A DNA stretch of 64,000 nucleotides, from the NCBI RefSeq assembly GCF_963678975.1, contig NC_089284.1, positions 991,001-1,055,000 on the forward strand. The letters run 5' to 3'. The notes beneath the pieces were generated by a model that saw only the letters and a program-made list of their open reading frames with translations, was not told the origin of the DNA and did no database searches. A program made the translations under genes and the position numbers. This document shows, one piece after another, positions 1 through 12,380 of this stretch (position 1 is the stretch's first letter; each line of letters starts with the position of its first letter). The DNA is from Dysidea avara (taxonomy: Eukaryota > Porifera > Demospongiae > Dictyoceratida > Dysideidae).

Positions 1-2672
1 ACCATTCAGAATAAGCACTACAAAGTTCATGTTATGATGAGACCATGGAGTGAAGGAGAGATAAAATCAATTAATGACGTAGAAGAACTTTGTGATTTAT
101 TTTGCAGGAGATCTCTGTACAAATTCTGTCCTGGAATTGATCCTGTGCATTATGAGAATCAGTACCACAAAACAATTCGATTTCATATCAAAAGTGTTCG
201 GCAGTCAGAATTTCCATTTTCACGAGTAGATTCTGTGAATTGCAAACTCTGGTTTTTACCTGCATCAAACTGTAAGGTAGCAGAGAAAGATGCTAGTGAA
301 ATGAAATGTCCTCCTTGCAAACGTTTGGTCCATGACCTAAACCTCCAAAGAAAACGTACCCTGGAAGAAAGCCCAAGCAGAAGGATAAAAAGGCAATGTC
401 CCTCTTCAAGAGCACGCCTGCAGTATATGTCACCTGCCAGCAAGCAAACACGTAAACGGTATGCTCAATATCAACGATCCAGTAACATTCGGAACTTACG
501 AAGGCTAGAGGATAGTGAGGTTGTGCTCAGTGATGAACAGAATGTGGAGATGTGTGCAGTAATGGAAGCAACACAAGCTGAAGATTTGGATAAGCTGTAC
601 CAGGAAGGAGACCAGCATGGAGTAGGAAGTCTAATGAAGACATTGTGGTTGACAGATAAAGATCGCCAGCAAAAGCAGTTTTTCTCAGATCAGGAAAAGA
701 ATAGTAAGTGATATTTTTTTGTTTTGCATTACTTTTGTCTACTCTTTTCTTTCAGCTAACGGAGGTCGTGGGAACAGGTGGAACATGATTACTATCCGTA
801 TGGGTAAGTGAATTATTATACCGTATTATTGCTTTCACACTGTTTGTTCCTGTAGCCCTAGCTATTTATACTCGTAGCCCTGCAGCCTACAAAGCTCTGC
901 AAAGTTTTGATATTTTAAAATTACCATCAAAATCCACCATGCAAGCATTCACTGGAGCTTTCATGCATGCTCCAGGAGCAAGTAACGTTTGCATCATTAA
1001 GCAAGTGGCCCAGTATGTTTTATTTAAAGAAGACTGTCGAAAGAATGGACGACAAGAGCCACAATCAGATGGAGCCTTGATATTTGATGAGGTCAAGGTG
1101 GCCTGTCAGTTAATGTGGAACTCCCGCAACCACCAACTAATGGGGTTGGCAATGACATCGAAGGACATGGCATCTTTGAGCGATGTTTACCGCATTCTAA
1201 AAGATCCTGAAGCCAGCCAAACATCTTATATTCTACAATTTATTTGGAGAGACCTTACCAGCAGCTATGACATAGTGGGTCCTTACTATACATCTGCTGC
1301 CTCAGTGGAAGCCACTTTTGTAGTGGCTTGTTTGTTTGAAACCATCAAGCTTTTTCAACATCATGGTCTGAAGACAAGTTTGTTGGTCTGTGATGGAGGA
1401 TCTGCAAATATTGCTACAATTAAAGCAAGTCATTACTGCCATGGGGCGTATTCGATCAAAGAGGATGGGAATGACAGATATGAGGTAGAGCCATGGATGA
1501 TTAACCCTTTTAATCCTCCAAACAAGATTTTCTGGTTGATTTGTCCATCACACCAGGTAACTGTAATATGATGGTTGTGTTAAGTAATTGCTCTATTTCA
1601 TAGTTGAAGAATATGGTCAATGCACTGTTTTCATCCAAGGAAGGAGGGACGAAACAGTTTAGACGGGGAGACTCTACAGAGTTTGGATGGAAAGCAGTCA
1701 CAGACTTGTATGAGAGAGAGCTGCTACGGGTACACAATGGTCAGGCAAGAATGGTACCAAGATTGAGGGAGGCTCATTGTTTACGTGACTCATGGACAAA
1801 ACTGAATGTATTGCCAGCTAAAATTATGCAGGTAAATTTGAGGTTGTATTTAAAAATAGAAATGTTATGTGACTTATACAACCTTGTATTGTGTTTATGT
1901 ACCACTTGTTTATACAGCAGGAGCAAGTCCTTGGTGAACTATTTTGGTACGTGAATCAGAATCCTCCACCAAACGATGCAGCAAAAGCGCAGGAGACTTT
2001 TGCCTACCTAGAAGCTTGCAGTTTCATTTTTGAACAGGGATTATTGTCACACGATCAGATCAAAAGCTTAGATAGCAAGGTCCATCAGAACATTACAAAG
2101 GGGTATGATTATTTTTCTGAATGGTTAACTTCTATCCTAAAGAAAGGTACTGCCATACTATGGTATTATATAGGTACTGAACCACATTGTACTTGTTATT
2201 AGATCCTCAATATCCTCATACATCATCTACCCAGCGGTCATTCCTCTCTTGGCAAAGTAAGTTTGTTTACCATAAACAATAACTGTACAAGTGTCAAGCT
2301 GTTTAGATTTAGCCGTATAATTATTTATATGACTGACAATCATTTGTATAATCTTGTTTAACAGCATGGGACCTACTACGAATCGATGTATATGGATTTC
2401 AAGCATTCTCCAAGTGGTTTCTATCAACGTATCCTACATATTTTATCTCTCCAATTCGCCTGTCAGGATCAGCTGTGGAAAGCTTGTTTAGCCAATACAA
2501 GTTTACTGCTGGTGGAAAATTGGACTCGGTGAATTATACTACTGCTCGAGCTGCTCACCTAATCAAGCAATGTGCTGCTACACATCACAGCGGTGTCAAC
2601 TACAGGGATGAACAGCTAAGTCTAGTACAAATTCCTCTGGAGAAGAAGTCGTACAATAAAAAATCTGTGTAA
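1..2672 (+). CDS. P-superfamily-like DDE transposase, 5' end cut by window edge
   Basis: Probable cut-and-paste DNA transposase with an RNase H-like fold. I join seven GT-AG exons: 1-703, 756-803, 856-1556, 1604-1831, 1918-2146, 2203-2256 and 2365-2672. Introns are 46-108 nt and every phase matches, giving 756 visible residues with no internal stop. The frame is open to base 1, so the start may lie outside; the first visible ATG is at 34. Candidate catalytic residues are D328 in LIFDEVKV, D430 in LVCDGGSANI and E693 in VESLFSQYK. Between them, CPSHQLKNMVNAL resembles the segment after D2 in P-element transposases. The N-terminal part is basic with a few cysteines, and no complete THAP finger is visible. 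The stop lies 93 nt from the stop of the convergent companion gene at 2766-4342. Superfamily assignment rests on motif order only; it could be a separate family. Confidence 0.72.
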
Positions 2673-2765
2673 TTTTTTAATCACATTGTTTGTATTATAA
2701 TGAATGAAAATTACTTCTTACAACAAAAAATCAGTGTAATTTTAAATCACATTGTTTGTTAAAAA

Positions 2766-4342
2766 TCACTTCTTACTTCCTAGCTTAGTTTCTAATTTGG
2801 CATGATGAGCTAAAAGCGTAGGTCTTAAATTTATGTCAACTGTTGATGCCAAGCCTTTCTTTGTTGCCAGCTGTTGCTTTGTTGCTGACAAGAATTCTTG
2901 AATTCTTGTATTACAGATTTTCCTTGTAAATGTTTCAAATACATTCCTAATGGCATCTTCTGAATAGATCGTTATGTTTGGTGACTTTGAAGCCAGTATC
3001 TCTTTGAATGTATCGAAGAATTTTGTCTCTTCCTGAATTCTTTCATGTGTTATCTAGAAGGAAGACAGTTATTTAAATTGATCACAACAAAGAGTAAGCT
3101 AACCTTAATTAAATTGTCCCCTTCTTGGTGTAGCCAATCAGGATTCACAGTTTCTTTGACTGCAGTATCCACTTGTCTCAAAAATGGTATAAATGTAGGA
3201 TCAGGGGAGTACATGTATCCTTGGTCACGGTACTTGAGGTAACTTGGCATACTGACTTTATCCTTGGAATTCATACAGTGCAAAATCGATATCTCCTGGG
3301 ATAAAATATTCCTTTGATCATCTTTGCAATGCTTCATTTCTTTGTAATGAAGATGGAGCAAGTCTGATATAGCTGCACCACCAAAACGAAAATACACATC
3401 ATCTCCATCAGCTACCTGTGTTGTACTTTTATTACTGGAACTTGTGGTACTGGAATTATTACTCTGAAAATGGTTAACATGACCCAGTAAGCAGTGGTAC
3501 AATGCTGATGATATGGTCATCATCACAGGATTACTCACTGGGACAGGCACATCATTTTCTTCACAGAATCTTAGCCACATTGTTCGAGATTCGTCAATCT
3601 GATAACCAACTGGATCAGGTAGTCCAATTTCTAACATGGTGTGCTGGCTGGCTAATAAGAAGGCACTGCAGTACTTCTGCCACTGAAACTGGAAACGCAA
3701 AAAGGATTCAGGCCCCTTTTTACACTCTTTATACAGACCAACAAAACACAGTCGATGGCTCACGATTATATCCTTAAGGGGCTGCTCTGTATCATGGAGC
3801 TTGACAGTGATTTTCTTCAACTTTTCAGAAAATAGCTGTTCATCAAATTTGACATAAACCTCACTTAGAAGTACAGAAAGATCAACTGACTCTAAAGATG
3901 CCAGCATCTCATTTCTCTCTCTCTGGTTCATTACTTTCGACTTTTTTTTCTTTGGTGGTGGTAAGCAGCTTTCTGGTGTCTGTGACGGCTCTTTATTGGC
4001 TGGAACTGCTCGTTTTCCTCGGCCCTTTCCTTTCTTCTCTGCAGTTGGTTTGGAGCCATCTCGCGTTCTAGAAAAGCTATAGTATAATTACGCGTCAATG
4101 TTCAGACTTTAGTTACTACCTGTTCTCCTTAGTCATCCCTCGTTTCTGCCTTACAGTAGCTGCTTCTAGCTCAAGTTCCAGCGGACATTCACTCTCGGAA
4201 TTTCGGCTTGCCACGCTACAAGAACGGGGCTTACGTTGAGAATTAAGCCTTATAACGCTTTAAAAACTTACCCCTTGTGAATCTTATCTTTACCTGCTGC
4301 TTTACTCCTGGTAGTTCTTTTCACACTTTCAGCAGTCGCCAT
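2766..4342 (-). CDS. 472-aa companion protein of the P-like element, family not recognised
   Basis: I do not recognise a named domain. Four exons on the minus strand join in frame: 4342-4272, 4215-4120, 4067-3104 and 3053-2766, with introns of 50-56 nt and GT-AG ends. The ATG at 4342 is the first in frame. The first 100 residues are basic and low in complexity, with clusters such as KGKGRGKRA and PPPKKKKSK that look like nuclear localisation signals. The middle is globular, with WLRFCEEN and a Ser/Asn/Thr-rich linker before DDVYFRFGGAAISDLLH. I recall multi-copy sponge and coral proteins with this last motif, but without function. The C-terminus is helical and charged and ends in KLGSKK. The tail-to-tail position against the transposase suggests both genes belong to one mobile element. 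Role inferred only as nuclear and transposon-associated. Confidence 0.7.
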
Positions 4343-4647
4343 GCCGCCTTGCTAGCTGTTAAAAGTATCGCACGTGACGGCGCAGATCGCTCAATTCATT
4401 AGGGCTCGCGCGTGGCAAATTAACGCTAATCAACAATTCTTTAAGGGAAGCCAATTCACCTTACTTTACTTAACGGGGTCATTTTTGATGGGTTATATTG
4501 AAGTTAGACACTCTCTTCTTTATTATGGACTCTTGTTATTATGCATATACATGCACATGTACAATATCATGACACAATAATTATTATGTAACCTACACAG
4601 GTATGTATATAATATATGCTGAATGTTACATGTATTGTAATTCTTAC

Positions 4648-6866
4648 CCACAATGCTCTAGCTTGATTGTGACCAAACGAATTTGACCAAGCGTTTCGCA
4701 CTGTTTTGATGAGGTGAGGGACATCTGATATAAAATATATATCCCTCTTTTCACATGAATATGGATTTGGCACTTTGTAAACCACTTCAGAGTAGTCAGA
4801 TGTGGAGTTTTCTACTGTTTTGCGATGCATTCGGAAAAATTTAGGATTGCATGAACCCTTGTCACCAGTTAAAGATATTACCTTAAGTCCAACTGCTTCG
4901 AGATGTCTGACTACATCCCACACCAGTGGGAATAATACATCAGCAGAGAGGTCAGTGGTGGGATACTGGGCATATGGAAATTGAATGTTATTAACAAACA
5001 GGCCCCTGACCATGAATACAAGCATGTGCTTTGCAATTATTGGCTTTGGTTGTTGTGTGTCATCTTTCAGTATTCTTTCATACAGCTGAAGTGTGTTGTT
5101 GATGGTTCCTACATCTACAAATCTTATTATCTTGCACTCATGCTTATCATACACTAACCCTTCTTTTCATCGAAAACAACAGAAACGTATTTTTGGTGAT
5201 CTTTCAATGAGTCAAATTTCATAGCTGATAAAAGTTGTTGTGTTACCTCTGGTTGAATTCCAGTACCCTCTTTAATAATATGGGTATAATCTTGTAGTGT
5301 TCGACCACATGGAAGAACTAGTGTTTTCCGAAGCGTGTCATATGCTGTACCAGAAAGCATCTTCAAATAAAGACACCAACGAATAAACATTGGATGCCAT
5401 CTCCGTTGTGTAGGTGGTCTTGCAAGATTTTTGACTTGTTCACTCCAGAACAGATGGTGAAAGTTGTTGGGTTGATACTTGTGTTCAATTTCTTTAGAAT
5501 GATCCTGTATGATTTTGCACAATCCAGTATGTAAATTGTTATCAATATTAATGCTCTGGGTGTCAAAGGATTCTTTTATCTTTTGTTGAAGGTAACTATT
5601 CTTTTTCTGTGTAGCATGCAGTTTCTTTCCAACAAGTGTTAGTTTCTCCTTTTGTTCTGATGGTTTAAGCCACCTGTCATTGGTATGGCTGCTGATGTTA
5701 ATAATCTGTGTAGGTGACATGGCTTGTTGTTTCAGCCATCTGTTATAAATAGACCTTAATGTTGGTCTGTAATCTGTGCAACTGATGCATCTAGCCTTCT
5801 CGGTAAGAATTGTACAGTTAGAAGTTCTGATTGTCTGAGAGACTAACTGCCCATCATGACCATATATCCTGCAAGAGTGATCAACATATGCTGCTACTTC
5901 TCCAGATGCATGGTAAAGCTTCCCCATTCTATTGTTCATTAGTTCAATAAAGTGATGTTCTGGATGTCCTGAGCACACATTTAGGCCATCTAACTGCAAT
6001 AGCAACATAGCCACTTGGTTTTTATCAAGGCTTTCAGGAAAACTATTAAACGGGGGTATCTCTTTGCTGATTTCATGCTCGAATATTGTTACCTTCCAAG
6101 TCAGGTTTGAATAGATGTGTAGCGAGTGTGATATTCTTAATGAATGGGTGGAAGAAGAAGCGAAATCCTGTAATTTGTAAAAACACAGATGACTGTTGCA
6201 TGCAGAGCTAACTATATTCCAGTTTAAAGATGGTAGTGTCATTCTTCTAACTCTTTCTAGTGTCAATGGTAGATGAGGTGATGACAGCGGCAAACATGTT
6301 GATGACATTGGCAGTGTCACACATGATGATAACGACTCCCTGGGTAAAGCCGGCAAGAATGATTGTAAAAGCGGTGTTAGCATTGGTGAATATGTTGACA
6401 GTGGTGGTAGTGGTGTTAATAACACATCTGCTGACTGTACAACTGAATTTAAAAATGTGTATGGTGTACTTGGTGAACCATACTTTGATAGTGGCAATGA
6501 CAGTAATGACTTGTTACTAAATGGTGACAAAGGATTCTGTGATGATGGTAGCAATGATGGTGATAGTGATAGAGGTGTCCGTAATGGCAGTGATGTGGAT
6601 GGACTAAACAGTGATGGCAAGTTAGACAGTAATGGTATTCTAGGTGGTAATAGTGAAAATAATGTTGTGGTTAATCTGGTGGTGATGACTGTTATCTTTC
6701 TTGGACGCCCAGGTGGTCTTTGCATTAAAGCCTGTTGTTTCTTTTCACGGTTCTTGTGTTGTCTTCCAATTAACACCCTCCTTTGTCCCATCAGTGCAGA
6801 TGCAAATATGCCTGTAATTACTGTACCTGCATGTGCAGTAGCCATGTGTATTATCACTATAGTCAC
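4648..6866 (-). pseudogene. P-element-like transposase, frameshifted and truncated
   Basis: Resembles the animal P-element/THAP9 transposase family. Recognisable stretches in order are VDHSCRIYGHDGQLVSQTIR, RWHPMFIRWCLYLKML, SVVFDEKKG, KHMLVFMVRGLFVNNIQFPY, LTGDKGSCNPKFFRMH and DVPHLIKTVRNAWSNSFGH. The frame breaks at about 5154, directly after the first catalytic Asp. The segment that in relatives reads roughly DEMKIKEG is shortened by an indel, and the protein resumes in another frame as LVYDKHECK. The last exon ends at a good donor (4647), but no following exon is visible before the neighbouring gene begins at 4342, so the C-terminal half with the last catalytic residue is missing. The N-terminus has an AT-hook-like RPPGRPRK and a long Leu/Ser/Pro-rich low-complexity tract instead of a THAP finger. 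A dead copy. Confidence 0.8.
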
Positions 6867-8290
6867 CAGGAAATATATGCCCTATGGCTACCTTTACTAG
6901 CCAACCTTGTAAACAACTTTAGTGAGTACAATATTCATTAACTGTTGTGTTACTTACACTCACTAAAGAAAGTTATTCATATGTTCACAAGCATGTTTGA
7001 TGAATTGCTACTACGGGGGAGTGAAAACTACGAAACCCATTTTCATTTCACTCAATATACTTTCCTAAAACAAGGAAATTTTGAAAAATTAAAGTGACAA
7101 TTACACTTCTTGGAGTTTTGTGGTTGCACTGAAACAATTCTCTTTCTATAAATATCACTTGTTGCTTAGAAAATACTACAAAAGTGTTTGTGGGCGGACC
7201 CAGTGCATTATGTCATAATTTACGTAATCCGTACAGCTTTCCATGTGAGCATAAGTAAGAATACTTACGTGAGAATTTTTTAAGAGTAAGTAGAATACAA
7301 TATTACGAACGACTTATGAAGTAGCGGTGCACAGACTGAATACTGTCCTTGCTCTAGTAGCGGATAGTTAGCAACCAAAAAGGCGCTTTAATTTGTGGGT
7401 GGGTCCGCGTACAACCCGTAACGAGGATTTGCCGTGACGTCAGTACGCGTTGCTAAGTTCGTCACTAATCCCTGTTATTATCTATGCTACCACACTGGTT
7501 CTGCCGAATGAATTTCCTTCCATTCTGGTTCTTCCTGCTATAAGCATCGTTTCTATAACTACAGCAAAGACTAAATTCACCACAAAATGACTTCTTTGCA
7601 TTCGTCACCAACTCATCTTCTTCATCTTGTGTTCCCTCGTGTTGTCACCTGATGACAGTTGCAGGTCACGTGATAAAATCCCACATTAGCATAATTCGAG
7701 GCATAATTATAGCCGAAAGGCTAGTTATCGGCTACAAAAAACAGCCGGCTCGTTTTGTTTGTCACAAACGTAACATAGTATAGTGTTTGAAAGTGATTTA
7801 GAGGATATATATCTAGGAACTTTAGGCGTTCCGTTCCGGAGAATAATGCCACGGAATATGCCATTCCGTTCCGTGCCATAATAGAGGACTTGCAGCGTGA
7901 CGTAAATCATCGTAATTGCTAAGCAACCGTAGCTGTCGGCCATGTTTCGGGACAGTGTTTTGGCTGAAAAGCGCTTTCTCAGGATTTCGTACAGGCTGTA
8001 ATGAAGCGAATCATTGTTGAGTTGTGTTGTAAATACCACACAGCTCGTTAAAAAAGGCGACGAAGTTAGAATTGGTGAGTAATGTATCGAAATTTAATTA
8101 GCCACCTATTTCACGAAGCCAATGATAAGATCTTCTATTTCGAAACCAGCCCCGCTTCCCAGTGCCACTATACCCAGCGCTTAGTGAATAAATCTCGTTA
8201 CCTTCATTCTGACCCAACATGCGCCATAGAAAGTTGTACCGAAACATGTCTGCCTAGCAACAGTTGCTTCACACGTGCAAGTCCTCTCAT
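6867..8290. other. Intergenic DNA without recognised gene
   Basis: No convincing exon on either strand. Around 7820-7880 an imperfect inverted repeat is built on CGGAAT/ATTCCG. The right part probably belongs to the left end of the SANT-DDE element that follows, but I could not define its terminus. Confidence 0.5.
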
Positions 8291-8296
8291 ACCACC

Positions 8297-8314
8297 CAGA
8301 GGAGGCTGGACACG
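8297..8314. repeat. Inverted repeat arm, left side of SANT-DDE element
   Basis: cagaggaggctggacacg here recurs in inverted orientation at 13418-13435 with one mismatch. The two arms flank the two convergent genes at 8497-13365, about 180 bp and 50 bp outside the start codons. They may be subterminal transposase sites or part of a degraded TIR. Weaker similarity (GCAACNGT followed by CACGTG) lies outside both arms. Confidence 0.5.
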
Positions 8315-8496
8315 GCACACGTGAGCGCATCTGTTTCAATGTAAAAAGCAATCGAGCTTCTAATGAAGTTTCTAAGTACACCACTCGAAAATGCAATCAA
8401 TTTCTTCTCCGTTCGAACAATCTACCCCACCCTTTAAAGTAGTAAATTCCTCGTTCAACTTAAGTGTATCACGTGAGAAAGCAGCGCGGGAATGTA

Positions 8497-11400
8497 ATGG
8501 ATGGTCAGGATTGCGCGAGAGCATGTACTCCGGAAAATTCTACTCAGAAGCGTGCAAGAAGTTCCCCAACGCTGCAAACACCTCATAGAGAGCCAAAGCG
8601 GATTCCTCTTAGACAGCAGGACCAGAATAGGAACAGTTTGTCGCCACGTGTTTTATCACAAACCTTTAGAAACAGGTCGAATCATATTCATAATCCTAAA
8701 CCAAAGGAGAGATGGACTGATTCCGAATTAAGAGCACTGACTGATTTTGTGCTGTTTCATTGTGAAGGTAATGCATGGCCAGCTCACAAGCGTGAAGATT
8801 TCTGGGGAAGTGCCAGTGAATTTGTGCAAGCTAGATCAGGCCTGAGCACGTGCAGAACTGGTAAGTATATATTAGCCGTGTTAAAATTTTAAGTACAGTT
8901 ACTTTTTAGCACAAGCTTGCCGATTCCAAGTAGTTGGAGGCTTATCCAAAAAGTACAAGACGCCAAAAGAGGCAGAGGCCGACTTTTGTGGACAGGATTC
9001 TACTGCACGTGTGACACCTGTGAATGAGCCCATGCGTAGTGCACAAAATTCACCTGCACCTGATACAGGAAATGAAAATCCACCCACATTTGCTGATCTG
9101 TTTAGCAGCCTACCAGAGGATACTCAACTACAAACACTCTCTGGGCTTTTCTCTTCATATCTGTTATCTTGTCATGACCTGCAAGTTCCTGATGATTTCC
9201 TGTGCCATTCAGCAAATGCCATGTTACAGTTAAGGCTAAATAAATGTACAAACGTTTTGTACAACTTAGCTAAAGGAATGGGGACACTAAGGGAAGATAA
9301 CACCGACTCGAAATTTCCCATGAAACGTATGCCTATGGGCTTAGTTGAGTATGCTGCCAGCTTTTTTGCTTGCGATGACCTACGAGAGGTAATTTTCTGT
9401 AAGGAAATAAGGCTGTTAATCTCTTTTCACACCCAGATATCTTGTCCTCCTGATTACCGGTCATGGCAGCAAAGCATGTACTGCCAATTTGGACAGAAGT
9501 GGACAAAATTACTCCGGGGGCCCATGTGGAGTGTAGTGTTTTCTGGACAATCATCAGAAGAGGCAGAAAACAACTCACATAGTCAAAGCACTATGAAAGT
9601 AAAGAGCTGGATTTGATTGCACAAATTAAAAATTATTATGCTGTAGGCATTAGTCAACATTCCAGCCCTGTCGGATAGAACAATGCGCCGTGACATCGAA
9701 TCAAGTAACATACATTTGAATTCACAAATCCAGGTAATTTTTCTTAACATTGTTTATCATCTCTCATCCCAACATTATAGATTTCTGTTCTTGATGAAGC
9801 TGCCAGGTCGAGCCCTGAGGCATGGTGGTGGCTAAAAGCTGATGGGTGTGACATCACCAAAGGCCTTAAAGAATCTGTGAAGCAACAGTGGAGTGGTGAT
9901 GTTGATCTAAATGATGGCTGTTTGCAGCAGCAGTTTAAGGGTTATAAGCAACGATTGGAGGAGGCCGATAAGGTTGGTCTACAAAAGGATAGAGCTGGGG
10001 AAGATCTAGATCGCACCTTGCAAGATTTAGTGAAGGACTTGGACTTCATTTATTCAGGTATACATACACTACATTTATACATGCATAGTGAACTAAATGG
10101 ATTGTTTTAGAATTGAAGCAGTCAAATGATACTTACTCAGAGAAGTTGCAGTCCAATAAGTACATTGAAAAAGACCTCATCAACTTGAGCTGGAAGATAA
10201 AGGAACTTGGGGACTTAAATGAAATGGGAAGATCCTTGCATACAGAAGTTAATTTATTGTATAGCAGATTGGAAGCTGGTCAGTGCTTTTGGGAGCAAGA
10301 AAACATTCCTAGACTCTTGACAGATATTCGGAAGAAGTTACGTTCCTTTATTAAAGGAATAACACGCCACCAACGTACTGCAGCAACCCATATTTTGGTT
10401 TTCATGATTAGCCAAGAGATGCGAAGAACAAAACCATATGCGATACCAGTTCAGTGTATACCATACAAGGGCTTGTCTGATTTAAAAGTTCGTGAGCTCT
10501 CCAACAGGATTATTGAAGAAATGACTAAGAGGAAGATGAAGGTGGCAGGTGAACTACAGTGTGGGTATTTCTTCATGCCACTTATTTTAAATTTATTAGG
10601 ATTCACTACAGATGGCGAGTGGAATTCTCTACGGAGTAAAGGGAATACTCGTCCATTGTCTGTGTTTCAAGTCCTTAGTGATGCCAGAAGAAAGTATTCG
10701 CGTACAGGGCTACAGACAATGATTGGAATGTTGAGTCCATTGTGTAAGCTAAATTTAATTCAATTATTTAGTATATCTTTGTATGTTGATTTTACAATTA
10801 GGTAATGCTGACGGAGTTGTTACAGCACGTGTTCATAATGATGCTGTGCATACAGACCTACTCAATCAAATTCATGGGTGGATTACGGCAGGTGCAAAAC
10901 AAGATGATGTAATTGAGCGACTCAGGTTAAAGACCGTGCCTACAGGCTATAATGTTCATACCTGGATACAAGGTATGTACATCTTAAAATCTATATGCTT
11001 GAAATGGTATTTACTGTTGCAGGTAAAGATGAGACGCAAGTAGACAAGTTGAGATCCATTTTGGCCCAGTTGGAATATAAGCACCAAATAGATCTGTGGC
11101 ACTCCAAAGGAATTCCTTTCAAAGATTATTTGTATGTTCCGGAAGTACATCCAATCACGGGACTTCAGTTTTGTGAACGAGAGGATGAAGCTCACATATT
11201 GAAGGTACGTGATAGTTCCACAATTTCTAATGTGCTAAAGCACCTATGTATAGGATTGTCAATAATAGCTCCTTAGGGTTAGTGTTTGGCTGAGAAATTT
11301 ATATGCTTTATAATGAGCAGCCAGCTTTTGTTATTGAGATAATGCATATATTTTTAAATCCATGTAGCGCATTGGACACAGTCTTAGAACCGGAGGACAT

Positions 11401-12363
11401 GCTGACATAGAGTTAGAAAGGTTTCAGGAAGCTTTACATGACTCGTCTGCTGGGCTGACTTACACAGCTCTATCAGGTGTCCGTAAACAATCTGTAGAGG
11501 ACGTAGAGAGACTGTTTAGCAAGTCTTTAGTGAAATGGATGGAGGAGAAGGAATACAATGCAGAGGCCCAACATCTTAGGATTGTCTGTAACTGGAGACG
11601 TGCCTGTGATGAAAGGGGGCTTACAAGGGTACAACGTAGTGAATTTAACAACGATTTTCTGAATTACCTGCTTGATGATTTAATGCCTTGGCACAAAGAA
11701 GAGAAACTAAGAGATTTTAGTTTACTGGAAGTTAACAGGTATATTACATGCAGCTTGGTATGTTTATGACAATGTATTTCTGGTGTTTAGAAGCATTGCG
11801 GGTGTGAGAGGGTTCAGTAGGGAGACAATAATTGCACTTGCTGCTAACATTGAATCTCGTGAGTGGAGGTGTAAATACCTTGCTGCTAACAATGAACCAC
11901 CCGAGCACCCCAGGGCAAGTACAACCGATGACGTGGAGTGTTTCTTTAGTGTTTTGCGGGATAGTGTGGGAAAAGATTTCACACTGAAAGAGGTGAATAG
12001 CATTGCATCTTATACACTAACTCATGCTTTATCATGCAGGTTCAATTTGGCTGGAGAAGAGTTGTACATGAGTTTGCTAAAAGGCTTGATCCAGAATTGC
12101 CTTTTTATTACTACACGTCATCTCGAAGTCGTTTTTATGAGGGAGAAATGCCTGATTTTGATACGAAAGGAAACAAAAGTTCCAAGCCAAAGCGTATACC
12201 TCAGTATGAATTGCTCGGATCTAACAATAGAGTTACACTTTCTGTCCGTAAATCTACTTCAATCAGAACCTCCTTTCACAATTTACCAGTCAAGCTACCA
12301 CCACCACCTGGCACGGTTTATCAATTAACAGATGAGCATTCATATTCAATTCATAAGAAATAA
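8497..12363 (+). CDS. SANT/Myb-like plus DDE transposase-like protein, 1066 aa, intact
   Basis: Likely transposase of an unassigned DNA transposon family. Twelve exons join with matching phases: 8497-8860, 8910-9388, 9437-9598, 9647-9733, 9781-10057, 10111-10548, 10600-10743, 10802-10972, 11023-11204, 11368-11738, 11791-11992 and 12040-12363. Together they give 3201 nt, 1066 residues and no internal stop. Introns are 47-58 nt except one of 163 nt. Residues about 72-130 (ERWTDSELRALTDFVL on) look like a SANT/Myb DNA-binding domain. Candidate DDE residues are D385 in WWWLKADGCDI, D607 in FTTDGEWNSL and E941 in TTDDVECFFSVL. The last resembles the Glu motif of P/hAT-type transposases. The C-terminus includes QFGWRRVVHEFAKRLDP, a motif I associate with uncharacterised multi-copy coral and sponge proteins. 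The stop is 17 nt from the stop of the convergent HIRAN-like gene. A domesticated host gene is the alternative. Confidence 0.75.
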
Positions 12364-12380
12364 CTCAGAAATAATTACAA

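Noticed and set aside
6260..6900. Plus-strand Gly/Asp/Ser-rich frames
   Set aside because: Shadow of the Leu/Ser/Pro-rich part of the minus-strand P-like pseudogene.
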